Part shown: in pieces, positions 17,432 through 25,613 of the stretch
Layout of the letters: the number at the start of each line of letters is the position of its first letter
Position numbering within the stretch: the first letter of the stretch is position 1
Source: Provencibacterium sp.
GTDB lineage: Bacteria; Bacillota; Clostridia; Oscillospirales; Ruminococcaceae
Assembly (NCBI GenBank): GCA_022792175.1
Contig: JAAWAN010000013.1
Span: 86,009 to 150,008, forward strand
Reading direction: 5' to 3'
DNA: 64,000 nt
Made by a program: the position numbers and the translations under genes
The notes under the pieces: model-generated
The model's input: only the letters and a program-made list of their open reading frames with translations
What the model was told of the DNA's origin: nothing
Databases searched by the model: none

Positions 17432-17710
17432 ATGAAAAAGACGCCGCCGGAGGATTGGGAATTTTCCATTCTTGTTACCAGCGCTGCACCCTGCAGGCTG
17501 GGACTGGAAGAGGGAGACCTTTTCTCCTGCCAGTATGGCTGCCCGGCCGGCTTTTGCCCGAAAACGATGGGGAACCTGCACCGGCTCTGCGATGTCGCCC
17601 GCGCCGGCGGGGATTACCGGCTGCTGGGCGGCAGCGAAAAGGGAGAAATTGATTTCTGCTGCGCGGATGGCTGCGTACAGTTTCATCTGAGTGCGCACCG
17701 GCTTTACTGA
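17432..17710 (+). CDS. TIGR04076-like small Cys-rich protein
   Basis: A 92-residue protein. FSILVTSAAPCRLGLEEGDLF, then YGCPAGFCPKTMGNLHRLCDV and a late DFCCADGCVQF give the Cys spacing of the TIGR04076 family, small cytoplasmic proteins of clostridia and other anaerobes whose function is unknown. The Cys residues suggest metal or cofactor binding. It starts 12 bases after the secreted protein gene behind AAGGAGAGGG. Confidence 0.65.
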   Translation: MKKTPPEDWEFSILVTSAAPCRLGLEEGDLFSCQYGCPAGFCPKTMGNLHRLCDVARAGGDYRLLGGSEKGEIDFCCADGCVQFHLSAHRLY

Positions 17711-17748
17711 CTTTTTCTCCCCTGTTTCTCCCAAAAACAAAAAAAGGC

Positions 17749-17778
17749 TTGACAAATCTCTTTTTCGCGTTATATAAT
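17749..17778 (+). promoter_or_regulatory. Promoter of the metNIQ leader
   Basis: A perfect TTGACA at 17749-17754 and perfect TATAAT at 17773-17778 with an 18-base spacer, giving a transcript start near 17785, roughly 530 bases before metN. Confidence 0.85.
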
Positions 17779-17784
17779 CGGAGC

Positions 17785-18163
17785 AACCCAAAGGCGAAGG
17801 TGTTTTCCCTCAAAACGCTCGCTGGAGGAAGGGCTGTCCCGCCAAAAAGGGCAGCATAAAAATTTCATACCGCAAAGGCAATGAAAAGAAGAGTAAGCGA
17901 AACGAACTCCTTACAGAGAACCCGGCTGCTGAGAAAGGGCAGGCTGTTTCCTTCGCTGAAGATGGTCTTGGAGCCGCGCACCGAGAGCGCCGCCGGGCGC
18001 TTTAGGCTGCGACGGGAGCGCCCGTCATAGCGCCAGAGTGTCGGCTGAAAGGCCCGCACTTGCAAAGGCCTGCCGCCGTGAGGCGCGGGTGAACTTGGGT
18101 GGTACCACGGTCGCTGTCAAAGCCTCCGTCCCTGGATAAAAGCCGGGGACGGAGGCTTTTTGT
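17785..18163 (+). promoter_or_regulatory. T-box leader, methionine specifier
   Basis: A tRNA-sensing riboswitch. The T-box core TGGGTGGTACCACGG lies at 18096-18110, and a terminator of AGCCTCCGTCCC with its complement plus a T-run lies at 18121-18162. Stem I shows the distal CAGAGAACCCGGCTGCTGAGA pattern, split here by position 17910-17935. The specifier loop reads GAAG-ATG-GTCTTGGAGC with ATG at 17962-17964, aligned in the place where the known glycine leader has GGC. Uncharged methionine tRNA should therefore promote antitermination and expression of the downstream methionine transporter. The first ~90 bases form extra hairpins outside the standard T-box. Confidence 0.92.
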
Positions 18164-18315
18164 ATCCCCCGTCCCCCTGCCATCATTCGGCCGCAGCAGG
18201 AAAGCTGTCGCGCGCAGCGGGCGGATGGCCCACTGGAAGGAAAAGCGCAGCCCGCACTTTTCCGGACGCGGCAGCCCTGTCCGGCGCGGCCGCCTGCAGA
18301 AAAGGAGGAAACCCT

Positions 18316-19326
18316 ATGCCCCAGCCGCTCATTGAAATTCAGTCGCTCTGTAAAACCTATTCCGGCAAGGGGGGAGCGGTGCCCGCTTTAGAGGATGTCA
18401 GCCTCTGCATTGACCGGGGGGATATTTTCGGCATTATCGGCCTTTCCGGCGCGGGAAAAAGCACGCTGGTGCGCTGCCTAAACTATCTGGAAAAGCCGAC
18501 CTCCGGCACCGTGCGGGTGGATGGGGTGGACCTTTCCGCCCTCTCCGGCGCCGGGCTGCGGGAGCTGCGCCGCTCGATGGGGATGATCTTCCAGCAGTTT
18601 AATCTGATGATGCAACGCACCGCCCTGCAGAACGTGCTCTTCCCGCTCGAGCTGCAAAAGGCGGATAAAAAGCAGTCGGAGGCCCGCGCCAGAGAGCTGC
18701 TTGAGCTGGTCGGCCTGCTCGATCGGGCAAACGCCTACCCTGCCGAGCTCTCCGGCGGCCAGAAGCAGCGGGTAGCCATTGCCCGGGCGCTGGCCACCCG
18801 CCCCAAGGTGCTGCTGTGCGATGAGGCCACCAGCGCCCTCGACCCGACGACGACCGTCTCCATCCTCTCGCTGCTCGAGAGCATCAACCGGCAGCTCGGG
18901 CTGACCATCGTCATCATCACCCATGAGATGCGGGTGATTGAATCCATCTGCAACCGGGTGGCCATTATTGATGAGCACCGCATTGCCGAGTGCGGGCCGG
19001 TGGAGGAAATTTTCAGCCGCCCGCAGAGCGAGGCCGCCCGCCGGCTGGTGCTCCCGGAGGGACGCACGGTGCAGATGACCGGCGGCCGGTGCGTGCGCAT
19101 TGTTTTTAACGGCAGCTCCTCCTTTGAGCCGGTGGTGGCCAACCTGGTGCTTGAGTGCCGCGCGCCGGTCAACATCCTCTTTGCGGATACCCAAAATGTC
19201 AGCGGCCAGGCCCACGGGCAGATGGTGCTCCAGCTCCCTGAGGATGAGGCGGCCGCCGGACGGATGCTCCGCTCGCTTGCGGCGCGCGGGATAACGGCAG
19301 AGGAGGTAACCGGATATGTGGAATGA
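18316..19326 (+). CDS. metN: Methionine ABC transporter ATP-binding protein
   Basis: A 336-residue ATPase that powers D/L-methionine import. Walker A GLSGAGKSTL near residue 40, Q-loop in IFQQFNLMM, signature LSGGQKQRVAIARAL and Walker B VLLCDEATSALDP are intact, followed by the switch His in ITHEM. The last ~80 residues form the regulatory NIL domain characteristic of MetN (VRIVFNGSSSFEPVVANLV), which binds methionine and inhibits transport. The ATG at 18316 follows AAAGGAGG; a longer open frame upstream runs into the leader. It overlaps metI by 11 bases and is controlled by the T-box. Confidence 0.95.
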   Translation: MPQPLIEIQSLCKTYSGKGGAVPALEDVSLCIDRGDIFGIIGLSGAGKSTLVRCLNYLEKPTSGTVRVDGVDLSALSGAGLRELRRSMGMIFQQFNLMMQRTALQNVLFPLELQKADKKQSEARARELLELVGLLDRANAYPAELSGGQKQRVAIARALATRPKVLLCDEATSALDPTTTVSILSLLESINRQLGLTIVIITHEMRVIESICNRVAIIDEHRIAECGPVEEIFSRPQSEAARRLVLPEGRTVQMTGGRCVRIVFNGSSSFEPVVANLVLECRAPVNILFADTQNVSGQAHGQMVLQLPEDEAAAGRMLRSLAARGITAEEVTGYVE

Positions 19327-19975
19327 AGCAATGCTCCGCCTGCTGCTGCGCGGCATCGGCGAGACCTTTTATATGACCCTCGGCTCTACCCTTTTTGCCT
19401 ATATCATCGGCCTGCCGCTCGGCCTTCTGCTGGTCATCTGCGCGCCGGATGGCCTCGCTCCGAAGGCCATTCTCTACAAAACGCTCGATATCATCGTCAA
19501 TATCACCCGCTCCATCCCCTTTCTGGTGCTGATGATTTCGGTCATCCCCTTCACCCGGGCGGTGGTCGGCACTTCAATCGGTTCAACGGCGGCCATCGTT
19601 CCGCTGGTGCTCTCGGCGGCCCCCTTCGTCGCCCGGCTGGTGGAGTCCTCCATCCGCGAGGTGGATCCGGGCGTGGTGGAAGCGGCGCAGTCGATGGGGG
19701 CCAGCACCCTGCAGATTATCTGCAAGGTACTGCTGCCGGAGGCAAGGCCCTCGCTTTACAGCGGCTGCGCCATCGCTATCACCACCATTCTCGGCTATTC
19801 GGCCATGGCCGGAGCGGTTGGCGGCGGCGGGCTCGGCAATATCGCCATCAGCTACGGCTATAACCGCTACCAGAGCGATATCATGCTCGTAACGGTTATC
19901 CTGCTTATCCTGATCGTTCAGCTGTTTCAGGAGATTGGCTCCCGCGCCTCCCGCAAAACGGATAAGAGAAAGTAA
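19316..19975 (+). CDS. metI: Methionine ABC transporter permease
   Basis: A 219-residue inner membrane permease with five or six membrane segments. It carries the coupling-loop motif EAAQSMGASTLQIICKVLLPEA that contacts MetN, given here in its first 20 residues, and the MetI hallmark GYSAMAGAVGGGGLGNIA. It overlaps the 3' end of metN, which supports coupled translation, and metQ follows after 97 bases. The start at 19316 is the longest; an ATG five codons later is possible. Confidence 0.94.
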   Translation: MWNEAMLRLLLRGIGETFYMTLGSTLFAYIIGLPLGLLLVICAPDGLAPKAILYKTLDIIVNITRSIPFLVLMISVIPFTRAVVGTSIGSTAAIVPLVLSAAPFVARLVESSIREVDPGVVEAAQSMGASTLQIICKVLLPEARPSLYSGCAIAITTILGYSAMAGAVGGGGLGNIAISYGYNRYQSDIMLVTVILLILIVQLFQEIGSRASRKTDKRK

Positions 19976-20072
19976 AGCGGCTTTATAAAAGTCCATCCGG
20001 CAGGGCGGTCTGATTTCAGCCGCCCTGCAGATAAAATATCCACAGCTTATATGCAGAAAGGAACGATGAAAG

Positions 20073-20960
20073 ATGAAAAAATCCATTTATGCAGGGCTGG
20101 CTGCACTGCTCTCTGCCGCGCTTCTTGCCGGCTGCTCCTCGGGCGGAGCGGCCCCGGCCTCCTCCGCGGCGCCGGCCTCTTCCGCCGCTCCGGCTTCCTC
20201 TGCCTCCGGGGAAGGCAATGCGAATGCCGATACCGTCCCCCTCAAGGTGGGCGCATCGCCGACGCCGCACGCCGAGATACTGGCTAAGGCCGCAGAGGAG
20301 CTGGCAGAAAAGGGCATCCAGCTGGAGATTGTCGAGTTCACCGACTATGTGCAGCCCAATCTGGCGCTGGACTCCGGCGAGCTGGACGCAAACTTTTTCC
20401 AGCACACCCCTTATCTTGATCAGTTCAACGCCGACCGCGGCACTAAGCTGGTCCCCGTCGGCACGGTGCACTATGAGCCACTCGGGCTTTACGCCGGAAA
20501 GACCTCCTCAATAGAGGCGCTGCCGGATGGGGCCACTATCGCCGTCCCGAACGATACGAGCAACGAGGCGCGCGCGCTGCTGCTGCTTCAGGCGCAGGGG
20601 CTGCTGAGCCTTCGGGAGGATGCCGGCGTCAACGCCACCCAGACGGACATCACCGAAAACCCCAAAAACCTGAAAATCCAGGAGATTGCCCCCGAGCAGG
20701 TCGCCCGCTCGCTGCAGGATGTGGATATGGCGGTTATCAACGGCAACTATGCCATTTTAGGCGGGCTCAGCATCGCCGATGCGCTCGCGCAGGAGGAGAA
20801 AGACTCGCTGGCAGCCGAGACCTATGCCAATGTTCTGGTCGTCCGGGAGGGGGATGAGAGCCGCTCAGAGATTACCGAGCTGCTGGCGGTTCTGCAGGGG
20901 GATGCCATCGCCTCCTTTATTGAAAGCAGCTATGCCGGCGCCGTCGTCCCGATGAGCTGA
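20073..20960 (+). CDS. metQ: Methionine-binding lipoprotein
   Basis: A 295-residue substrate-binding lipoprotein of the NlpA/MetQ family. The lipobox LLAGC places the lipid-modified cysteine at residue 21; a low-complexity linker of repeated APASSA units follows to about residue 45. The binding domain shows LKVGASPTPHAEIL, FTDYVQPNLALDSGELDANFFQH and DMAVINGNYA, all typical of MetQ. It completes the metNIQ operon and is followed by a strong terminator. Confidence 0.95.
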   Translation: MKKSIYAGLAALLSAALLAGCSSGGAAPASSAAPASSAAPASSASGEGNANADTVPLKVGASPTPHAEILAKAAEELAEKGIQLEIVEFTDYVQPNLALDSGELDANFFQHTPYLDQFNADRGTKLVPVGTVHYEPLGLYAGKTSSIEALPDGATIAVPNDTSNEARALLLLQAQGLLSLREDAGVNATQTDITENPKNLKIQEIAPEQVARSLQDVDMAVINGNYAILGGLSIADALAQEEKDSLAAETYANVLVVREGDESRSEITELLAVLQGDAIASFIESSYAGAVVPMS

Positions 20961-20994
20961 AGGCAGAGGGCTGTAGGAAACACGCTTTCGGGTT

Positions 20995-21044
20995 AAAAAA
21001 GAGGCTGTTCAAAAACGCGGACGTTTTTGAACAGCCTCTTTTTC
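20995..21044. terminator. Bidirectional terminator between metQ and the BlaR-like gene
   Basis: A 17-base-pair stem (21001-21017 with 21022-21038) flanked by A-run and T-run serves metQ on the plus strand and the convergent BlaR1-like gene on the minus strand. Confidence 0.9.
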
Positions 21045-21047
21045 TCT

Positions 21048-22895
21048 TCATGGCTCCGGCCGAAGCTGAAGGCTGGCGGCAATCGTCTGCAGCTGCTGCT
21101 CTGAAACGCCGCAGTCCGGCAGGAAGCGGATGCCCACATAGGCGGCCAGCTCTTTTTGATAACAGAGAATTCCCTTCGTTTCCAATACGGGAACGCTGGC
21201 CATCGCCGCATCCGGATGCTCCCGCATATATTCCTCATCCAGATAGGAAACCCCGGCAATACCGCTCTCCCCGCTCTCATCGGTGCGCACCGGCGTATAG
21301 GGGTCCCAGACTTCCATCCGCCCCAGGCGCAGCTCATAGTAAACGGTTTTATAAACCTCCTGCGGCGGCAGCTCCTCCTCCCCCTCGTAAGGGGTGTAGC
21401 CGTTAAAGCCGATGGTGGCCACCCGCTGTCCCTCTCCCTCCCCTACAACGATATCCAGAACGGTATAAAAGGGGCTGCTCCCGCTCTGCGGCTCTTTTGG
21501 GGCCTCTATCCGCCAGCCCTCGGGCAGGGCCAGCTGCGCCTGAAAGGGAGCGTCCGCGGCCAGGCTGTTTTGCTGCAGAGCCTGCTGCTCATAGGCCGGA
21601 AAACGGACGGCCAGCAGCTGATAGCCCTGCGGCAGGGACTGCTCCTGCTGCAGCGCCAGCAGGTCCACCCGCACGCTCTGCCCGCTGCTGTGAAGAGAGG
21701 CTTCCATCCAAAGCTCCTGATAGCTCGCATTGGACAGATCAATCTGATATTCGCCGCCCGGCTTCCAGCTGCGTTCGGCATTCGCCTTCTCAAAGAAATG
21801 CACGCTCCTGCTTTGCTCCCCCATCCCCGCCCGGCCGGCTATCTGGATATTCCAGTCCTCCCCGTTCGGATAATTCCCGGGAAGGGTGAAGTACACCGAG
21901 CCGTCCTCATAAAAAAGGCTGTCGGTCAGCTGATGGAGCAGCTCGTCAGAGGCGGGCTTCGCACCGGTAAAGGTGCAGCTTACCAGCGCCAGCGTGCCGA
22001 CCGCTGCCAGCAGAAGGCCGGAAAGGGCGGCCTTCGGGGCATGCGCAATCATCTGAATGCGTTTTTTTAGCCCGCTGTGCCCGAGCGCCATGGTGGTCGC
22101 CATGCAGCCCAGCTGGGCGGGCGACTGCCGGATGCGGATAAGGCTGAGAAGCGTTTCCCCATAGGCCAGCCGCTGCTCTTCCCCCAGCAGAGCCATCGTG
22201 CGCTCATCGCAGGCGAGCTCGCAGTCTGTCCGGGAGCAGGCGGCCGCTGCCCAGACCAGCGGGTTAAACCAGTGGAGCGTCAGGCAGAGCACCCGCAGCA
22301 GCGACCAGAAAAGGTCCCGCTGGCGAAAGTGGCAGTATTCGTGCGCCAGCACATGCCGCAGCATCTGCGGCGTTTCGGCTGCCTGCGCCGTGATATAGAC
22401 CGCCGGATGAAACAGGCCGAACAGGCAGGAGGAGGGAATATTCCACACCAGATAGACCGGCAGCGGGCAGTCGGCCGCATAGCGCTCCCTCTGCCGCCTC
22501 AGCCCCCTGCCAAAGGAAATGTTGACCAGAAGAAACCATCCGCCAACCGCCGCCGAGCCCGCCGCCCAGAGAAGGGTGAGCGGAAAAAGTCTGTTCTCTT
22601 CCTCCCCGGCAGAGGGGAGAGTCTCCTCTGCCAAAGCTTCTCCGGCCGGCGAAAAATCCGTTTCAACCATAGCCGCCTGTCCGGACAGGCGCTGCTGTGC
22701 CGGCAGAACTGCCGCCACATTGGCCACGCTCGAGGCCGCCGGCAGCGAAAAGGGAATCAGCAGCCGGAGTACCGCCGCCAGCCAGAGCCCATATTGCAGC
22801 CGACGGCTGATTTTTCCCCACAAAGCCCGCCGCAAAAGCAGCAGCGCCCCCAGCAAAACCGAGGAGGTCAGCATCCATTCAAAAATTTTAATCAT
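21048..22895 (-). CDS. BlaR1-like M56 metallopeptidase sensor with atypical extracellular domain
   Basis: A 615-residue membrane protease-sensor. Residues 1-120 hold N-terminal membrane helices, the zinc-protease site HEYCH is at 185-189 with a downstream ACDERT, and another helix near residue 310 (LALVSC) leads to about 300 external residues. That domain lacks the penicilloyl-serine transpeptidase motifs of true BlaR1/MecR1, so the signal is probably not a beta-lactam. On activation the M56 domain would trigger cleavage of the BlaI-like repressor. A longer open frame upstream is an artefact of reading through blaI; the ATG at 22895 overlaps the repressor gene by eight bases. Confidence 0.83.
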   Translation of the reverse strand: MIKIFEWMLTSSVLLGALLLLRRALWGKISRRLQYGLWLAAVLRLLIPFSLPAASSVANVAAVLPAQQRLSGQAAMVETDFSPAGEALAEETLPSAGEEENRLFPLTLLWAAGSAAVGGWFLLVNISFGRGLRRQRERYAADCPLPVYLVWNIPSSCLFGLFHPAVYITAQAAETPQMLRHVLAHEYCHFRQRDLFWSLLRVLCLTLHWFNPLVWAAAACSRTDCELACDERTMALLGEEQRLAYGETLLSLIRIRQSPAQLGCMATTMALGHSGLKKRIQMIAHAPKAALSGLLLAAVGTLALVSCTFTGAKPASDELLHQLTDSLFYEDGSVYFTLPGNYPNGEDWNIQIAGRAGMGEQSRSVHFFEKANAERSWKPGGEYQIDLSNASYQELWMEASLHSSGQSVRVDLLALQQEQSLPQGYQLLAVRFPAYEQQALQQNSLAADAPFQAQLALPEGWRIEAPKEPQSGSSPFYTVLDIVVGEGEGQRVATIGFNGYTPYEGEEELPPQEVYKTVYYELRLGRMEVWDPYTPVRTDESGESGIAGVSYLDEEYMREHPDAAMASVPVLETKGILCYQKELAAYVGIRFLPDCGVSEQQLQTIAASLQLRPEP

Positions 22896-23265
22896 CCTTC
22901 TCCTCCTTCGCCCGGCGCAAAATCTCCTGAAGCTCCTCCACCTCCTGCCGGGAGAGGCCGCGGCTATCCGCCAGCGTATTGAGCAGCAGCCCCAGGCTTC
23001 CGCCATAGAGCCGGGCAAGAAAGCTCTCTGTCTCCTCCCGCCGGGCCTGCCTCTGCTCAATGGCCGGATAAAACTGCTTGGCGCGCTCCCCCTGTTCATG
23101 GCGGACCGCCCCTTTCTGCTCCAGCCGGCCGAGCATGCTGATAACCGTGTGCTTGCTCCAGCCGGTCTCCTCCTGCAGCGCCGCCACCAGCTGGGTAATC
23201 GTGCGAGGCGGGGAATGCCACAGGACATTCATCAGCTTCCATTCCCCATCCGACAGGCTGATCAT
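22888..23265 (-). CDS. BlaI/MecI/CopY-family repressor
   Basis: A 125-residue winged-helix repressor. LSDGEWKLMNVLWHSPPRTITQLVAAL and WSKHTVISMLGRLEQKGAV form the DNA-binding domain (shown in parts), and the C-terminal helices (RLYGGSLGLLLNTLADSRGL) mediate dimerisation and contain the likely cleavage region. It is the first gene of the two-gene operon, with a ribosome site GGAGGG. Twin operator sites overlap its own promoter, so it is autorepressed until the M56 partner inactivates it. No resistance enzyme gene lies next to the pair, so the regulated targets may be elsewhere. Confidence 0.9.
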   Translation of the reverse strand: MISLSDGEWKLMNVLWHSPPRTITQLVAALQEETGWSKHTVISMLGRLEQKGAVRHEQGERAKQFYPAIEQRQARREETESFLARLYGGSLGLLLNTLADSRGLSRQEVEELQEILRRAKEEKDD

Positions 23266-23282
23266 ATCCTTTTCCCTCCTTT

Positions 23283-23334
23283 GGTAAGCATTTGACTACC
23301 TAAAAAATAACATATAGGTAAACATTTGTCAACC
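23283..23334 (-). promoter_or_regulatory. Twin BlaI-type operators over the blaI-like promoter
   Basis: Two 18-base sites, GGTAAGCATTTGACTACC (23283-23300) and GGTAAACATTTGTCAACC (23317-23334), are 34 bases apart and share GGTAARCATTTGWCWACC with partial dyad symmetry. Read on the minus strand the second contains the -35 TTGACA; 17 bases later lies TATTTT, and the first site covers the transcript start. This is a textbook autorepression layout. Confidence 0.8.
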
Positions 23335-23411
23335 TTAATTTAGGATTTTAAAGGGCAAGGATATTTAAAATATACTTTTTTTAAATGCTGTGCCCTGGGA
23401 CTTTTACCGAT

Positions 23412-23453
23412 AAAAAACCGCTTTTGGCTTTTTTAAAGTCAAAAGCGGTTTTT
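23412..23453. terminator. Hairpin terminator after methyltransferase gene
   Basis: AAAAAACCGCTTTTG and its complement with a short loop and T-run on either strand. It lies downstream of the minus-strand methyltransferase gene and shields the blaI-like promoter from read-through. Confidence 0.85.
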
Positions 23454-23543
23454 TAGGATCGCATATAGCCCTTGGTGCCGGAAACTGACACAGAAAAACA
23501 GCCAAAGCGGCCTTTGCCATTACCGATTACCGAATCAACTGCG

Positions 23544-24542
23544 CTACTCCCGCACGCAGCAGAAAACGCCTGCCTTTTTTCCGTTTACCAGCGTATCTAT
23601 CCGCTGGCGGCAGCGTATCCCGGAATTTTCCAGCGCGCCGGCAAACTCGGCCTTGCGGGCAGAGAGCAGAATGAGCGTTCCGCCCGGCTTTAAAACCCGA
23701 TAAAGCTCCTGCAGCATCTCCCGATAAAAGCCCTCCATATCCGCTATCTGCTCATAATAGCCCCAAGGCGGATCGGTAATCACCGCATCCAGCGAGCCCT
23801 CTGCCAGCCCGGAAAGCTGTCGTACATCCGCCGTCTGCAGAGAGAGGCCCGGAAATTTTCTGGCCAGCTCTCCTTTTTTCAGCGCCTGTATCTTCTGCGG
23901 ATCGCTGTCAGAGGCAAGCACCCGCCGGATAGAAAAACCAGTCAGCAGCTGCCGGGGAATGGCGCCATAGCCGCAAAACGGGTCACACACCAGCATGCCG
24001 GCACTCAGATGGGCGCAGCTGCACAGAAGATAGGCAAGCTCCGGGCGCAGCTCCCCTTTGTTGAGGTTTTTTTCGGTCGCCTCCCGTTTATGAAGAAGCT
24101 GCCCGCAAAAGCCGGCCCCCTCCGAGCGGATGATATACCAGATTTCGGTCTGCGGGTTCACCCGGTCGAGCCGCAGCCGGCTCTGCTGCGCCACCTGCTT
24201 TTCCGCCATCAAAACAATTCCCTTATCCACCTTTGCAAACTGGTTTTCCCGGGAAAAACGGACGCGATAGCTGCCCTGGCTGATTAAAAAGCGATGCTTT
24301 TCCCGACAGACGGTGCGCACCATTTTTTCAAAGGAAAGAGGTCCCCGAGGAAAGGAGGAGAGCAGATAGAAGGTGTTGTTCAGATAGAGCGCCTGCCGCA
24401 GCAGCCGCCAGTCCCCGTCAAACCGGTAGTGAATCAGCCCGTCATAAACGGCAATCACCTTCGCGCCGGGAAGCTGCCGCACAAGCTCGCGGCTGACCGC
24501 CTCCCCAAACCCAGTGATAAATGTCGAAATATATTCGGCCAA
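23544..24542 (-). CDS. RNA N2-guanine-type methyltransferase (UPF0020/THUMP class)
   Basis: A 332-residue SAM-dependent methyltransferase. The N-terminal ~120 residues resemble the RNA-binding part of the Trm14/TrmN class, and the catalytic Rossmann domain shows the SAM motif VCDPFCGYGAIPRQLL near residue 190, an acidic LASDSDPQKI and the catalytic TDPPWGYYEQI near 260. The DPPW motif modifies exocyclic amino groups, usually of guanosine in tRNA or rRNA; the exact target is unknown. The start is TTG at 24542, seven bases after GGAGGG. It follows the S66 peptidase gene by 48 bases and is probably in its transcript. Confidence 0.8.
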   Translation of the reverse strand: MAEYISTFITGFGEAVSRELVRQLPGAKVIAVYDGLIHYRFDGDWRLLRQALYLNNTFYLLSSFPRGPLSFEKMVRTVCREKHRFLISQGSYRVRFSRENQFAKVDKGIVLMAEKQVAQQSRLRLDRVNPQTEIWYIIRSEGAGFCGQLLHKREATEKNLNKGELRPELAYLLCSCAHLSAGMLVCDPFCGYGAIPRQLLTGFSIRRVLASDSDPQKIQALKKGELARKFPGLSLQTADVRQLSGLAEGSLDAVITDPPWGYYEQIADMEGFYREMLQELYRVLKPGGTLILLSARKAEFAGALENSGIRCRQRIDTLVNGKKAGVFCCVRE

Positions 24543-24590
24543 CCTAAAGCCCTCCCGTCATCGATTCAGCCGCCGGACTCCCAGGCGCAC

Positions 24591-25481
24591 TCAGCAAAAG
24601 TCAAACCGGCCGTTGTCTACATCCAGCCGCGCGCGGATACCGAGGGGAAAAACGGCATGGCGGGTGCCATGGCCGAAATCATCGGTATAGGCGACCGGGA
24701 TATGGCAGCGCTCCCCGAAGCGCTGCAGGCACTGCAGCAGCATATCGGGCGGCTGCTGGGCATAGTGCCCGAAGATGAGCCCGCTCACCTGCCGCATAAA
24801 GCCGCTCTGCTCGATGAAGGCGAGGGTGGAAGCGACTGCCCCCACCTCGCTGAAGTGCTCATGGTCCTCTAAAAACAGCAGATAGCGCTCCCCCTTTTCA
24901 TAGTGAAAATAGGGGTTTGCCAGCGTGAGGGCAAACTGCGGGCCATAGCCGCCGATGAGCGTCCCCTCGCAGCGGCCAGGACAGATGCTGCGCCAGCGGC
25001 TGCCGCGGATATACCCCTGCCCCTCATATCCTTCGACAAAGCGCGCGCAGAACTGCTGCCAGTCATACTGCCGCAGGTCCGCGAAAACGCCCGCGCCCAT
25101 CCCATAATAGGTGGTCAGACCGGTCTGCGCATAGATGGCGTTTAAAATCGAGGTGCCGTCGCTGTAGCTGGAAAAAAGCTTGGGATGGCGGCGGATATGC
25201 TCATAATCAATCAACGGCAGAATTTCGGCCCCGCCTTCCCCGCCGCCGAAGAGCACCATCCCCACCTTCTCATCGGCAATCAGCGCGTTAAGGTCCGCCG
25301 CGCGCTCCTTTTCGCTTGCGGCATAGCCGTAGCTGTCCCGGTAGATATTTTTCCCCGCCTTTACCGAAAATCCCTGCCGCTCTATCTCCTCGAATATCTG
25401 CGCATAATGCGCCCTGTCCGCAACATGGCAGGGGCAGAAGATGCCGATCTTCCCGCCGGGCGTCAATCTTTTTGCCTGCAC
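24591..25481 (-). CDS. S66-family LD-carboxypeptidase / MccF-like peptidase
   Basis: A 296-residue serine peptidase. The nucleophile region FSSYSDGTSILNAIYAQTGL, the glutamate region YLLFLEDHEHFSE and the late DDFGHGTRHAVFPLG supply the Ser-Glu-His triad of the S66 family. Members either trim L,D-bonds of murein tetrapeptides during recycling or, like MccF, cleave microcin C-type aminoacyl-nucleotides for self-protection; there is no signal peptide, so it acts in the cytoplasm. I place the start at a GTG (25481) eight bases after AGGAGG; the upstream ATG at 25499 overlaps that site. A TATAAT lies at 25565-25570 on the same strand. Confidence 0.83.
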   Translation of the reverse strand: MQAKRLTPGGKIGIFCPCHVADRAHYAQIFEEIERQGFSVKAGKNIYRDSYGYAASEKERAADLNALIADEKVGMVLFGGGEGGAEILPLIDYEHIRRHPKLFSSYSDGTSILNAIYAQTGLTTYYGMGAGVFADLRQYDWQQFCARFVEGYEGQGYIRGSRWRSICPGRCEGTLIGGYGPQFALTLANPYFHYEKGERYLLFLEDHEHFSEVGAVASTLAFIEQSGFMRQVSGLIFGHYAQQPPDMLLQCLQRFGERCHIPVAYTDDFGHGTRHAVFPLGIRARLDVDNGRFDFC

Positions 25482-25613
25482 AATCAAGTCCTCCTCCATA
25501 TGACGTCCTTATATCATTTCCGGTCTTACGGCAGGCCCTTTTGGCCAAAGCCGGCCGCCTTTTCATTATAATGCAAACAGCAGCCGGCCGCAAGAAGGGC
25601 GGCCGGCAAAAAT

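Noticed and set aside
22896..23228. N-terminal extension of the BlaR1-like protein by 111 residues
   Set aside because: It is Arg/Trp-rich, overlaps the repressor gene in another frame, and the ATG at 22895 begins a normal membrane helix.
25583..25607. Terminator after the serine hydrolase gene
   Set aside because: The GC stem is strong but has no T-run on the needed strand.
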